From Lineus longissimus (Eukaryota; Nemertea; Pilidiophora; Heteronemertea; Lineidae): a stretch of DNA of 64,000 bases. A model generated the notes under the pieces. It was not told the DNA's origin. It ran no database searches and saw only the letters and a list, made by a program, of their open reading frames with translations. Shown here piece by piece: positions 13,689-28,718 of this stretch. Position numbers and translations under genes: made by a program. The stretch is taken from the NCBI RefSeq assembly GCF_910592395.1, contig NC_088315.1:7068501-7132500 (forward strand), read 5' to 3'. Every line of letters begins with the position of its first letter. Positions within the stretch are counted from its first letter, which is position 1.

Positions 13689-14605
13689 ATCCTGTTTGTT
13701 CAATTTGCAGTTTTCACTACAGCGTCATATCAAACCAATAAACTTAGCTTGAAATATGTTTGAGGATTTGAATCTGTTGGTAAGGGCCGCACAGCATTAA
13801 GGACTACCCTGGCACATCCAAGCCATGTAATTTTTAACACCAGTGGAATTTGTGATCATTCCCTTTATAAATACCAGATCACATTCTAGAACTTACTGAT
13901 CAGAAGAGAGAAACATCACTACACAACCTTCCAAAACATGTGCAACTCCTCCCTGATTTGCCAAAATTCCTGTCAGGAACTTATTAACTCCAGTCTCAGT
14001 ATCACGGGACGTGGGTCCAATCACGACTGATTATCAGACTCCACAAGAATACTACAACAGTGGCAATTGGCCTCAAGAGGACATAAAATACCACCATAAT
14101 CAGTTTTGACTGATGAAGTACCTACTATATTCTAAGTAGTGGAGATGTGGTGGCAAAATATTTAAATCCTTCGAGGTCTTTGAATCAGGGCCATGATCGA
14201 CCACATCATAATAAAAAAATAATTTCTAATAGTCTTCATTTATTCTTGATAATATAATATGCACACTCCTGCCGCTGTAACAGATGGGAGCACAGATTGT
14301 TCTCAGTAATTTGCCTATGTCTGCATTATTGTATGTACCAGCTATTGTTGAATCTGGTTGCTACACAACAGCATGATTGCCACATGCTAGAAACATTAGG
14401 CCTTTTTCCAGTGATCAAGAGTGCGAATTCTCAAGGTGATTTTAATCGTTTTAACTGTAGAGGTAAAGGGAAACCATCGTGTGTACCAACTTCTTTTACC
14501 AATTTGGCCAAGCTGATCAGAGAAAAATATCATTGGTTTAGAGATGGCCTAAACTGACTAGAATTGGAATAGTCAGGAAATATGTGAGTATGTATCTGAC
14601 AACTG

Positions 14606-14732
14606 TAACGTTGCATGATATTGTATCGCCACGTCGCAAAAAGATGGTGCGTTATATCGCCACTTTTTAAAGGGAATTAACGACATAAATGGCCATATAC
14701 GCATAAGTGGCAATACAATATTGCACAACGTC
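14606..14732. mobile_element. ~127-bp palindromic MITE
   Basis: The left end ACGTTGCATGATATTGTATC pairs with the right end, which reads ACGTTGTGCAATATTGTATT as reverse complement and continues GCCAC on both sides, giving roughly 25-bp terminal inverted repeats. An internal GCGTTATATCGCCAC adds a second palindromic layer. It is too short to code. Confidence 0.7.
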
Positions 14733-16860
14733 ACTTGAGTATCAAATAAGAAGAAAAAAATAGAAAAAGTGAAATCCTTGCAATTTCTATTGTGCTGAAC
14801 TGTTTAGCTGATGAAAAAGGTACTTTTGCACAAAACCCCACGGATGTGACCCAGATTCTGTTGTCCCCAAAGGAAGCATTCAGAAGCCTATATGCTGTCC
14901 CCCCTCTGGGTAGACTGCTCCAATGATCTAGATATCATTGCTGGAGAATGTCTCTTGTCACCTTCGTATTGTGCCTGGTGCTAAATTTATCACCACATGT
15001 GTAGACAAACATGGTTCTGGTGATCTCCATGATCTCGGCTCAGTGCTAGTGTGATCATTTGTGCTTGATAGTCGGGATAGGGAAAGAACTTTCAGAAGGA
15101 CTCAAGTGCCGGCCAACCAGAGGAATATCTTGAAAATGCATAATTAAACAGGTACAGGTAAGACATCCAAATAGAATTCTTGAGTAGTCTACTAACTTTA
15201 AGTTGAACAGTTTTCAGAACCCTTAGCATGCAGCAGCACCGTCGCTGTCATTTCATCATTTCATGAATGATTTGAATGTGAAGTTGTCATCATGATTATA
15301 TATGACAGCAGGAATAACTGATTACCGGTAATAGAACTTGAGGAATATAACACAAAAACTCATGAACAGGATTTGATGCAGATCAGGTAAGTCCTTTTTT
15401 TCGTCAATGCTCTGATCCGCAATTCCTCTTTGATAGCATGATATATGAAGTCACATTTTCTTCGAGAGCTTAAATAGCTTAAATCTTTTAACAAACTAAA
15501 CTCCAAGGCTACTTATCGAAATGCGAGGCTTTTTCATTAAACTTTAATATGTGAAGACCTAATCTCAACTGATGTTCACAAAAAGGTCTTTATCAGGAAG
15601 AACCAATCAAATGCTTATTCTTCTTATTTTCAAATTTACCATCACAGAATAAGGATGAATGTTTGTCATTTTGGTTTCACGCCATTCTTCCAAACAAGAC
15701 CATGGTTTATTATCATCCACAACTCTTAGAGACAAATGAAAACAACCAAATAAATCAATATCGCACACAAATTGTATCTTCCAAATGACACAAAATGTCT
15801 TATTCTATTCTGCCCTTTAATACCCAAACTTGTTTATCATCCTAAGTCTGACTGAATCTTTAGTCCTTGAGATATAATACATCATTACAAGATTTCAGAG
15901 TTCAAGCCATGCCAAGCTAACCAGATATTCATTGATATATACCAATACAAAAAGCAGAGCTTTTCCCGGTCAATTTGACTCAGAAATAAATCAAGATAGT
16001 GACAGAGACAATATGATAAAGTTGGATTCATAAGCATTTTATTGGTTACAGGATGCATATCATGAGTTGTGAATGCAGTTCCATGCATAATGCACACAGT
16101 TTCAGGGAACTATGACTTTTCATGATTTTTTTACACCATCAGTACCAATTCAATACTGGTCAAAAAGGTTTGAAGTGGGCCGAACATCGGTACAAACTGG
16201 CTGTTATCGTGAGAAAAACCTGGTTGGCCATGGCATGTTCTGCACAATATACCACAAAAACTTGAAATTGACCATAAAATATGGCAGGTGATTTGAACCA
16301 CTTCAGCAAATATCACTATCAGCATTCCCTGATTGAACAAAGTAATAAAGTTGCAAAAGGTTAATTGTTTTGTTATTTTTATTATCACCACTAAAATCCA
16401 AGCTACTGTTAATGGTTGTTTTACATGGAGACTGGCATCACGATTGCAGTGATAAGCTACTCCACATGGTGCTGACCTGGAGTTCACCATTCAAGCATCA
16501 TAAAGCTTCGACCCCTTCCGCCATTCCAGGATACTATGCAATAACGTTTTTACCTGAAATGACTCAACATTATTCCAATCATTCATAGCAACAGATATAG
16601 TTAGCAGAAGGAATTCCACACTAACCACATATCATACAGGGATCCATAGAGTGTTAGCAAAACTTTTTCCGTCACAATGAGCCAGATTGGCCAAAGAGAA
16701 TTTCGGTCTACAGGATTCTGAATCTCACCAACAACATGATTCATCAATAGCCTTTCAGGGCTTACCATGACAGTTGAAAAATTAGCAACTGGACATTTTC
16801 CACCAATGTTGAATAAATAAATAACTATAGGAGGTAAAGTCTGTTATGGTTAACTAAACT

Positions 16861-17100
16861 TAGCCCGGATTCAAATTACCCAGCTTTTCAGGAAATGCAG
16901 GTAGTGAATTACTAAGTAGAGGACAAAGGTCATCAAAATATGTGACACTGGAAACGTAGATGATGGACGCACTCACACACTCTTCAATATAGAAGTCAAT
17001 AAAGGTCTGTCCCCCCCTCACAAAGTGACTCAGCCGGAAATCAAACCCATGACCTCTCAATATGGAGACCACACTCTTCGACTCTAGACCACTGCCCATA
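16861..17100 (-). mobile_element. tRNA-derived SINE-like repeat, - strand
   Basis: The - strand starts GGGCAGTGGTCTAGAGTCGA and has a B-box-like GGTTTGATTTCC (about 17034-17046). A ~150-bp tRNA-unrelated body follows. The body segment CATCTACGTTTCCAGTGTCA is nearly repeated at about 5976-5995, supporting a dispersed repeat. An apparent 79-aa - strand ORF is just this repeat. Confidence 0.5.
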
Positions 17101-20100
17101 AATAATTAACTAGACAGACAACACTGCAACTTGTTCCTCATACATGAGACTTAATGATATTTGCACGATTTCATTAGTACACGTGTGAAAAGACTGCCAA
17201 AAATCTTGACATCTCCAACACCCTACTTCGAAATAATGTCTGGGGTAAAACCATTTTAAATATTTATCAACACCACTTAATGGGCAATCATCATACATAT
17301 GCGGTGGAACCTTAATCGAAGAAATAATCAAAAAGCGTAATAAAATCTAATCATAGTGTGACTGTATAGGCCTCTATTGACAAATAAATTATCAGTGGTC
17401 AAATTAGGTCAGGCCAATTAGCTGATATGATGTTACAATTTGTATAGACATTTTTAATGGCCAATCACTTCAGTGTAGGCACGAACACATCCCAGAACAA
17501 CCAAAATGGAGATTTCATTGAATATCTCATGTAGTGTCTTCATTTGGACATTTTCAGTTTAATGACTCTGAAATCAAATCCAGGATAATCTAGCACATAC
17601 TGGTCAAGGCATTCATCAATTGATGATGACATTTAATCTGTCGTTATTTCCTGTAAACCACTTAATTTTTGTGGCCACAAATCTTTGCAAATAAACGGAT
17701 GCTTTTGAGATTTCACTGCACCATTATTTTCCATGAACATGATATTTCCAATGTGAAATGCACTGCATGCATCATTAATGTCCTCTACTGGAAACTCGCA
17801 ACTCGCATTTACGGTATTCAAATGATCATTGCCTTGCATTGAACCTTTCTCGGTCATGAAAAAAGCAAACAAAAGTTTGTGGATAATATTTACTTTGATT
17901 TCTTTTTTTGGGAGGAATTCACTGTCATGAATGTCAATATTCAAATTGTATAAATTGGCCCGGCCCTGGACGAAGTGGCACCAGACTTGTACACAAACAC
18001 TTCAAGTCCACTTATCCACAGTTGGTGGCTTATCAAGCCAATCGAGAATCACTTAATAACACATTATAGTTGTCATTATGGTATATTAAAACTAACAGGA
18101 TAGGAGGTGTAATAAGGGAGATAAGGTCGGACATACTTTTATCGAGAACATACAAAATGGTCAATAAGTGGTAGAAGGATTTGGTAACAACTCATTGAAA
18201 TGACATGAATGACAGGATGCTGCTTGATAGTTGGTAAGCTGCCTTTTATTTTGCATCCATGAGACTAGTTCTTTTTCACAAGACAATTTTTTGGGCACAA
18301 AACAGCATTAATACTGAGTTATAAAGAATGAAGAGTGTAATATTCAACGTTAACCTTAATTTGGTCCCCACCCCCATGAGGTCCATCATCATTGCAACCC
18401 TGATTAATTGACAACCAGGACCATCCACACACCTTCTTTTGTGTATGAATATGTACTTTGATACATTCATGAAGTTGGGCAGTCTCATTTTGTTTAGCCA
18501 AGTGAACTAACCCAGCATCACGACCAGTATTACAACATTATGTCACTGCAATGATGCGTTGCCATATTTTCAAAACCATTTGTATCTAACTCATTTCAGC
18601 CCCAATAGCAAAGGTACATTGTGAACTCTCTAATATCACTGAAACAAAGGAATTATTACAATGCATTGTGACCAGGTATGCAAGCAAAGCCCAGGGCAAG
18701 TTCCTTGAATCCTGAATGCATAATCAATGAAGAAATGAAATGCTATACATTTCTGTCAGGTTACTGAGGCATTTGAGACATGACATGTGGATTATTGCCC
18801 AAGGATCGCATTGTTCCTTGCGGCAAGGTAACAATGATGTTAATCAATGAAAATAAGATGTCCTTGTTTAGGCACTAACCCAAGGAGATTTATGTGGAAA
18901 ATATTATGCAAATCTATTCTATATGGGCTGACTATGGAAGTCGATGACATATGTACCCTTTCATCCTGATTTAGCCAAAACCATGGGAACGATAGCACTG
19001 CTTTCCTTTTTCTTCAGATTAAGGGCAAAACAAAAGCCTATTTTGCTGTCTTTAAGGGCATCAGATTGGAATAGGCAAGATGTTTCCTAATGGTTTTTGG
19101 CCGGCTGCAGGTTTGACAATACATGTGCGAAATTATGCACGAAATCCTTGGACTTCATATACTCGATGAGTGCGATGTTGTTAGCTTCAGAATCTAACCT
19201 TGATGTTTTGGATCTTCACCATCAGTCGAGAGGATGCTTTTCATGCCATCAGGTTAGAATCAGCAGCACAATTTCAGCAAGTGCCAAAAGCACCTTCCCT
19301 TAACCAGATATACAAGGAGTACATTCCGTCTCACCCCAATTTTTCAAAGAGCGTAACCACTTCTACCAGAATTTAAATATACTCCTGTCAATCTTGTATG
19401 TCGATCAATGTTAGTTCACCAGAGAAAGAAAGAATTTAAGCACTGAGAACACAATGCCAACATTTAACCCCAAGATATATTGGTTCTCCCCAAGATATAT
19501 TGGTTCTCCCCAAGATATATTGGTATTCAGTCTGGGAGATATTAGTTTTTGACTCGATGAGAATCTACTTGTTTTCATCCTTCCCAACCACAATGATTTG
19601 TGTACGTGACTATAAGGAAAACAGTTGTCCTCAAGTGCTGATCCAATTCTTGCAGTTCGATACCTACCTCAAAATAAATGCAGATAACTCAAGAGATTAA
19701 GGGTCCTGGTTGAGAATGCCATTTTGTAGAAGTGCTCTTGTATATGACGTAAAGAGAGGCACGTTATTGTACTTGGTGTGAAAAGTGCACACGGAACACT
19801 ACTTCAATGCCTCTCCAGACATCTTCTATTTAAAATTACATGAAATATCATTTTATATAGGGTCGGAGATCTCTGGGCCTGTGAAACACCCAATCTGTTA
19901 AGTAGTGTTCCAAATAGTGATGGTTGTAATGCTTATAAGAAATTAGGGGATATAGGGGCCGAGTTTGGGCTCAATATTATTTGGTTGAATATGAAGTAGT
20001 TTCAGTGCAAGTGACGAAATTCCCAAAGCTCTTTTCGGAATTTTTTTGTCGTTTGGATGCTAAATTCAAATACAGCCATCCAGTCCAATTTTGACAGCGC

Positions 20101-23100
20101 GGAACAGAAAGATGTTGTTCAATCCTTAAAACACACAGAGGCTGACCTATATAGGAATCTGAGAGAGAAGTGTTTCTGATGGCAGTTTCCCAAAATTAAG
20201 AATTGGCGTGCAACCGGTGCGCCTTTCTCTGGATCGGTCACTTTAAAGAAAAACAATGACTGATGTATAGTGCTTTGAAAACTGGTACACCTGATTCAGC
20301 AGACTGGCCATTTAAAATGCTAAGGCCATTAACTAATAATGAAATGACTTATTTTGCTTCCAAACGTAAAAAAAGTATTTCATATTGCATATACGCCATC
20401 AACAACAAATAGTAACTCCAAAACATAAATTCTTGATTATCTAGCTGTTATCCACAAAATGACTAATTGAACTTTTGGTCTTTTTCTATTGTGCAGACTT
20501 CAATACGATATATACATGTTTGATTCAACTTGAGAATTAATTACACAGCGCTTCAATGGACCATTTCCTGCCTGCCTTTTTGTAGGGCACTTGAAAAAAA
20601 AATTTACCTCAAAATGAAAACTGCTCACACAAAACCAACACACTACATCAAAAAGAGCCATTTTAATCAAAAATGAGCATATGCAAAACGTGTGAAACAA
20701 GTTGTGAAAAATTTCAAGTCGTTATTACAGAGAAGTGGGTATCAGGACATGTATATTAATAAAATGGCACTCAAAACTACACGTGTCCTTCCCTGCGATA
20801 TATTGCATTGTTCATTATGTTTGCCACTTGAAAAATGATGACAAAACAAATGATGCTGCCACAATGGTCGTAAGTGAACAATGAACAATGCAGTAGCAGC
20901 CACTTCTAGTCATGCATACTTTGGGTGAAATAGAGTATTACAATGTATCATCAACCGTAGCAAAGGTGTCACACCATTTATATCATATCGGAGAGGATAT
21001 GTTGTTGGTGTTGGAACGGTGCTAGACATATTGCTGGTTTGGATATTACATTTGCAGTAAAAAGTAAGTATCAAATTTGTGTCAATTTAATGAGCTATGG
21101 TGTTCCATATCTATGTAGCTTCTGGCTAGGCATAACAGTAGGAGCACACACAATCTGAGCGGAAAACAAATATATTATAATCGCAGTTTGTTTGTATTAA
21201 TGACTTGGTGATATACACTACAGAGATATGACAAAAGACAATGTGGCATCTATGTGATGGTAGCTCAAAATATTTTGCTAAACATTTCGAATACTAACAT
21301 TCACAAAGATTGTTTTTCCTAGTCATTTTTCACTTTTGCTAGTGCATCAGAAAAACAAACAAAATAGACTTATCTGAAAATGTCAGCCACACCATACAAC
21401 GATTCTCTAAAAGTCTGATTCTAGTTTAAATTCTAATTAAACCGGCTAAAAAAAATATCGAATTCTATATCCTTCCTTATAAGATTTAGAAGTTTTAAAT
21501 CATGTTTGCAAGTTCCTAAATAATTAAATTAAATTAAGTGAAAAGTTGAAAAGACATGTCTGGAATTTGATATACATGTCGCAAAGGTTGTTTCTTATTT
21601 GATTTCACTTCAATGGACTTAATGGAAACATGCTTGTAATATAAATGTTGCTGACAAGCTGTGTAATGTACACAACACATTTAGGTTCGGGTCACTACTT
21701 ATGTGTTGGGACCTTAGATTGAAGTTCATTCTGATCTGAAGAGAAATCTGGCTGATATCTTCTTTTTCTGTATACAAGTGGGCTTCTCTCTCACACCTCT
21801 TGTCCAAGGTGTTTACATTCCAACTCCATGAAATATAGTGTTTACCACCTGGGTTTATCATGTTTATAGTGAAACGCCAACTGGCCGTTTACCACCAACA
21901 ACAGTTTACCCATCGGACAGTTGGGCTAGAAATGGTGTATATAAGCCATCTTGAAGGTACCAAGAGATGAAAGTATGAAGGAGACTGCTTTGGACAACTG
22001 TACAGGAACAGTATCCTGAGTGACGAGCAAGCCGTGAAGTGACCTTGAAAACTTTAACTCTAAACTTGTTTGGCTTGAAAATGGATATATCTCATTTTGG
22101 ACCGAACTTCTACTAATGGCTAATACCCTGCCTGTTAAGAACTCCAACAGAAGCCTTTGCGACTGTGTCATTGGAGCCAATTTATTATTGGAAATTGCAG
22201 TGGAACGTTCCCCATTAGGCAGGAAATGAGAAAAGGAAATACATACATAGTGGAATCAAGACAAACTCAATATCCTGCCAAACAAATTTTGTCAATTTCG
22301 CACAGGTTTCCCACCAGATTGCAGGCCAAGGGAAATTAGTCAAAATTACAGCAAATTGCTCTCGTAAGCTGATAGTTAGCTAATTAGTCTCTCGTTTAAA
22401 ACTGATGGAATCAGGAAGGTAAAACCCACGTGTTAACAACTCATGTAATCTAATGTCACCAATAGTGTATGGTCACCTCTAGTGTTGTTCTCGCCTTATG
22501 GATGATGAATGTCACTGCTTCAGCTCAAAATCTGATACTGTCGAACACATATTTTGAATCCAAGGTAGCAGCTCAACTGAAATCCAACTTCCTTTAGGAT
22601 GAGAGGACGTGAATAAAAAATTCTGCCCAAGCGTCTCTCATATCCCTCCCCCAAGGAGAGCCAATCTGGTTGTGGAGAGGGCCACAGCTTCCTAAATCAG
22701 CCCCCTACACCACGCCAAACAATGGTTTGGCATTGTCCCTGGGTGTGTCCCAATCTGCTCCCTTATCCCAGAAGGGGATCCCAGAAGGGTATGATCTGGG
22801 TGATGGATTATGTAGTTTATTCATGGCAAGGTCATGCTTCGGTCACTACACAACACACCAAACCAGGATCACTTTGTCAACCCTCACACTTTACATTTGA
22901 CAACCAAACAACCTTAACCTTGTAGTCACAAAACGGTTAAGCAGTGCAAACATGAGATATTTTGCTTCTTTTTTTCTATAAATTGAAAGACGGAGAGGTT
23001 ATTTGAAGGATTTTATAATTAGGACTTTAGAGTAAAACATGTGTAATTCAAGCATTAACCAGGAAGGTTAGTTTTTAGCAAACTTCTCCACAAAGGATAA

Positions 23101-26100
23101 GTGGTTTGCTAATACGAGACATTTGACAGATAAGCCATTTTCAGGCCTAAAAACTAATTCCCCTGGCATAAATCTGTCTTTGTAAGGCCGTTTAAACTGT
23201 TTAATTATTTTACTTAAGAAGATACTTGAAAGGGCAACTAAACAAAGTAAAAGTCTGGGTGAAGTATACTATTTTGTTGTGCTTATCATTTCAAAGGAAT
23301 TAGGCCCATTTCAATTTGAAAGCCAGCAATTTGAATCCATTTTCTGCGCAGTCGTTGAGATGTTATTCCTGACCAGTTAGAACAGTCAAGAGTTCAGGGA
23401 ACAAAGATCTATCTGAACCGCTCTGGTTGGCTGAGTGTTAGCCTCAGGGCTGAAGTACAACACAAAGAGAATATCCAAGCATTTGTTGACACTGGTAAAG
23501 AAGTCCCAGAGATTTTACAAAGGAAAGCTTTTTGTACCAGAGGCATTTCACCAGTTGAGGCCTAAACATTTGGACATTTTAAGGTGTCTTTAAAGACACT
23601 TCTCATAAGAACACTGTCTGAGATAGGGAAAACTTGTAATTGGCCATAATGCGTTTTAAGACTCATGCCCAAATTAGCTGTGAGACGAGGCATGGACAAT
23701 AAAGGAACTGGACAATTGAAATCCCTGTAGCACATCAAAGGCAGTGTTAACGATGTGCCATGTACAATGTAGTAGATCACCGGTAAAAGGAAAAGACACG
23801 AGTTTTGCATGTTACTCACATCAGCGCAGAACACGGGAGTAGCAGCACACGCATGATGTCCGCTGATGAGAACAAGGAATAAAACAAGCAGGTATTAGGA
23901 TTATCATTAGGAAGAAAGGACATTTTTGAGATATGTGTCGAGTGGGATTTTAGTCGATACAGGGATGGGAAGCAAGAAAGTTGCACCTAGAACGATTATT
24001 GATAGAAGGAAAGGACATCTTTGATACACATGTATTTGATGGAGTAGGATTTCAGAATCAGGCTCAGCTTCAGAGTAAGGTAAGCAATGAGTTAAATGGA
24101 AAATTTATTGATAGGTAGGGTGTGTTTTTTGTTAAGTATGTGCGGGGCAAACTCCACCAGGGGGTCACGAGTCTTTCAGAAGAAATTAGGTATTGTGTTC
24201 AGGAGTTGGCTCTGGACATGATAAAGCAGGTGAGGATACAACTCACATTTCAGGTATATGAATCTTAAAGGGCACATGTACCAGTGGGAGCAAATGTGTA
24301 TGGAAACTGTTTTTATATTGGCAAAGATGATAGCAAATATGCCGATTATGCAAGGGCTATTTAGTGAGAATGGAGATCATATGACACCATCCAAGCTGGA
24401 AATGGAATAGCTCCAGGCTGATGATAGCATGTAATGTACATCTACAGCAGGTAATCTCATCACTGTACTGCAGTTCTGAACCACTGCAATGCAGTTGTAA
24501 AAGTACATGGTGACCTTAGAGTGGAGAGTTAGGAGGAGACGAAGTTGTGGCAGAAAAATAGGAGGAGGAGGACAGTGACAGATGCTAGTGCGGAAATCAA
24601 GTAGTGAGAGGGAATGATGGAAGGATAGCTCCTATTGTTCCAGCCTACATGATGAAATCAGTTAATTGAGATAGCTAGCTGTATTGCTAATCAGCCATAT
24701 TAATTGCTATTAAAACTGTTTAGATCAGGATGGTAGTGAGTGTGATTGGAGGAGATAAAGTCAGGGTGAAAGAGTAGGTGGCAGAAGAGTGAAGAACCTG
24801 GAATGAACACTGAGCTGGATGATGTTAAATGAATCTTGACAAGAGTTAAAACAGATGGACTTTATTCCATCTTGTGTTTACGAGCTATAATTCATGCTCT
24901 CTGTGTATATATCGGTACAAAACAATGGCAGTTTTTAACATCCTGGCTGGATAAGATGAAATCTGAAAGAACTCTGAAAGGCTGATGAGCTGTAATATGC
25001 AGAAGGATTTAAATCCACCTGAGTTGGTGGCAGCTTTAGAACCGATTATTACCAGGTGAGGGAGCACTGAACCTAACAGTGGTATTTTCAGTTGCAAGTT
25101 CAAGGAATGAAGACCTGATCAGATACAGTGCAGTTGCCTTTTTTATAAGGATTCAATACAAAAAGCGGATGAAGTATCAAAATTGAGCACAATTAAAAGG
25201 AGATACTCAAATTCCGTGGATTCATTTACAAGGGAAACCAAAAGTCAAACTGCAGATCACCTTTGCTGTATTGCCGCTGCCACCATGATGATGATTCAAC
25301 CTTGAAAGCGGAGAGAAAAGAAACCTGCATGCAGCATTGAACAATGGTGACAGCTTTAAAGTTTCCCATAGTAGCATTGTCAGGGGATGACTATCTCACA
25401 GGCAGGGTAAGTTTATCAATGGATGTAATGTCAGCACATGAGGGATCTAGCATGCGGGATAACTGGTGAATTATTCATAAGATTATGAAGGAGATACCAC
25501 ATTCTGGTAAACTTGCAACAATGTTTGGAAAAGGTAGGGAATCATAGACTCCATTTTCAGAAGACAGTCATGTTCCTCGTGGGGGGGAGGGTTCAAGTTG
25601 AGACAAACAACAGTTACTTTTTACATTCTTGCCATGAACCAGAATGAGTCTCTGCTGAGAGTGGTGCAACTATAATCTATCCTATTTTGATCAAACTATT
25701 GCTCGCTGACTACATATTTTTTCAAACACATTCATTTTGTGGCAAATAGTACATTTATGTGGTTATACAAAAGCACACTGGACTTTTGTTTGAACATTTG
25801 TGGCCTGTGAACTGTCTGTGGCCATGTTATACTATACTAACAAAGAGGGTCATAGACCCCCTTAAACACATATATTTTCATGTAAGGAAGTTAGCTTTCT
25901 CTTTGATCTGATTATTAATAATGTTTGCATGGGAAAAACATGTTTCAAACAAATCTATTCAGCCAATGATAAACTGGGCTGCCACATTTTAAGATGGATA
26001 AAGGAATAAAGAGGTCCAACATAAAAGATAAAGGAAAATTGCTGTAAAAACAAGACTTAACTAGAATATGTAGTGTACCTGCAAAAGTTACAGAAGTGGC

Positions 26101-28408
26101 ATTATGGATTGTTCTTGTGACCTATACATACTGGCAAGTTGCATGTACCTACAGACTTAAATTTTGCCTTGGAGGAAATGGTGAGAGGGACCACCTGATC
26201 ACAAACTACCGTGCACCATTATGGTTGGTAGCCATAGTCCATAGACTTGATTATGGCATCATTTATGTAAGTAACTTGCTTCTTTCAAAATAAAATCCAT
26301 GTGGTCAAGACCAGAATACATATTCTTTACTTTAGGATGTGATCAATTAACAGTCTTATGATTTTCAATATTTTTGTTTGCAACAAATCGTGATCTTTGG
26401 CGATGTTTGGGAATTGGTCAGGTGACCACCTTTCCTTTTCCTGTCGCACAACAGGGATCTCTAAGTAGATTTGTCAAGTATAGAAGGAACTTTGTAGATC
26501 TCAATCTAACAAACAGCTTACAAGCTCACCACCTTTGTTCATTTTGAGCTAACCTGACCGCATTTTGACCAAGTTTTTTTATCAGAAAGCGGTCATTACT
26601 GAAGTCGAGGAAGCATGGGGTACAAGTTTATGGCCCATGGATTTGTTTTTCTTTACAAAGGGTTTAGCTGAATGGCCCTGGTTTGTTATTAAAGGGGATA
26701 TGCCTAACATATCAGGTATGTTTTACTACACAAGTTTAGGGACAGCCTGTCAATTGTTCAGATAATGTTGGGAATTTGGAAACGAATAAGTTTGCATTGA
26801 AAACCCTGCCAAGATGGAACCGTTCCATTGGTACTTGAATTATTCTACCTTTATTAGAAATTCGCTCAGAGGAAAAAACATTTGAAGGAGGGAATATGCT
26901 TCCACGAATATCTATATCGGCAATGTCAGATCGGTGGCTGGCTAAATTTTGGTTCACATAGCAGGGTAGTGTCTTCACGTTTACTTTTAAGAACCAACAA
27001 GCAAATTTCACACAAATTTCATTGATATAACCTGGGGCTGTAATGAGTCAGACCTCGCATGTAACAGTCTAATATCATTAATTCTCCATCATCGATATTC
27101 AAATCCTTTGTCCGCTCAGGCAAGTTCAGGGAGCAAGCCAGCAGGTTCAGCTGTGCACGTTTTACATATGGTCAAACAACAGAAGAAGAACAGTTGGTGA
27201 TGGGTGTACTTCATCTTTGCTTTAATCAGCATTAGTTATATGGTTCTGGCTTGCAGTTCCTATTTACTAATCCACTAACAATAGCATAGATATCAGGATA
27301 CCCATCAGAAAAGTGCCATAGTTTCACTCAAACAAAAACACTCATGCAATGGAAATGTTAATAGGAATACCACTGTGAATCTGATATGCACAACTGAAAA
27401 AAGTATGTTTCTATGGTAACAATGCATCTTTCATGACAATAGCATGGTGGTCATTACATAATCATGCAGTTCAAAAAAACAAAAAGGTCATGCATGACTG
27501 GCAGCATATCGTCTGAAATTTTTGATCATTTGCCACAAAACTGTGACGTACATTTCAAGCTGTCTTATTTAAAAACTAACAAATGCAAATTCACCACTTC
27601 GCAAAAAAAGAACAGTTTTGCTGTGACAAAAACACTAGGACTGGCAAATTTCTGCAACATTTGAAAAAACATTGTATAATAGTCTTCTCCAAAAAATTAA
27701 CAACTGGTTGTATTGCATACTAAAATACAATTATTGTATTCTGCCGTTATTTCTCCCACATGATTTCATATTCAACAGCATCATTTACGATAACTATAAC
27801 GAAAATTAACTAAGCAAATTCTGTAATTTGTATCCAAACCGGATAACAAGTATCTTGTAATACTCATTTACATCAAATGTTAAATATAAATCAAACTTTT
27901 TTTCTGACCAAAGATGATAATACAGGGTATATTTATATAAAGTTAAGCCAACCTAATTGCTTAGCATGTTAGTCATACTATGTTAAATGATTGACTGCTG
28001 ATGTGTATGTCTAGACAAACAAGTACTAAATCACCTAGTTCTTTTCCCTTCAAATAAAGTCTCTGTTTCATCGCAAAGTTGAAGCCGAGTTGAGTATGTT
28101 TAATACTGAATATCAAGGGATATTGTAAGTCAGGAGCTTTTTGCAACGCTATTTCAATGAGCAGCACGCAAAATTCTAAGATCAATTGATATGAATTTAG
28201 ACTTGCCAGGCAAGACGAAGTTGAGACACTCCGTCAGAGTCATTTGTAGAGGTTCGCCAACAAAAACAAAATGTCAACAAAGCGTTATTTGAAATTAGCT
28301 TATCTGTGGTGTTAGATCCAGCTAAGATATGGATAGCTCTCTACAGCAAGTCACCTTAATTGGCTCAATGACCCATAGAATACTGAACAGTCAGACATTA
28401 TCAATACT
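17101..28408. other. mostly non-coding stretch
   Basis: The only notable items are coding-like - strand frames at about 17110-17990 (see findings), the 20-bp tandem repeat at 19468, and a weak ~94-bp duplication near 23905-24050. No gene was recognised. Confidence 0.5.
19468..19527 (+). repeat. 20-bp tandem repeat, 3 copies
   Basis: CAAGATATATTGGTTCTCCC is present two times exactly and a third time with a changed end. There is no wider repeat around it. Confidence 0.93.
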
Positions 28409-28585
28409 GATAGCTCCTGTCACATACACCGGGTCTGGCCAGACACCCAGGCACCTTAGGTGTGAGGTGACAATGATATCCTGGAGAGATACAAAGACTG
28501 CTGCACCAGGTAGTCAATTCATTGCGAGTAGACTGAAAAATGTCTTGCATGACATGCACTATCATCAGACCTGTGATGATAATGC
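28409..28585 (+). repeat. direct repeat, copy 1 (~180 bp)
   Basis: Starts GATAGCTCCTGTCACA and shares GTCTGGCCAGACACCCAGGC, TGTGAGGTGACAA and GAGAGAT(A/G)CAAAG with copy 2 about 310 bp downstream. It contains the palindrome CTGGCCAG. Both copies end near an AGACCTGT(G/A)AT motif. Confidence 0.8.
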
Positions 28586-28718
28586 TATGAACGTTTGCTG
28601 AAACCAAGTTGCTGAGGAAAGGAAACAAAAGTCAGATCCAAATAGTAAGCAGCACTGATCCTGGCATAGCATATATAATGTTACATTAAACTTGTACAAG
28701 CTATTCAATTACTGACTG

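Larger units (their letters stand above)
12844..16860. other. non-coding stretch
   Basis: Contains the polypyrimidine tract at 13605 and the small MITE at 14606. Longer frames here (such as 16131-16490 on the - strand) have no domain or splice support. Confidence 0.55.

Noticed and set aside
16131-16490. 119-aa - strand ORF with hydrophobic stretches
   Set aside because: No motif, no splice context and composition like translated AT-rich non-coding DNA.
16860-17099. 79-aa - strand ORF
   Set aside because: It is the translation of a tRNA-derived SINE-like repeat, including its promoter boxes.
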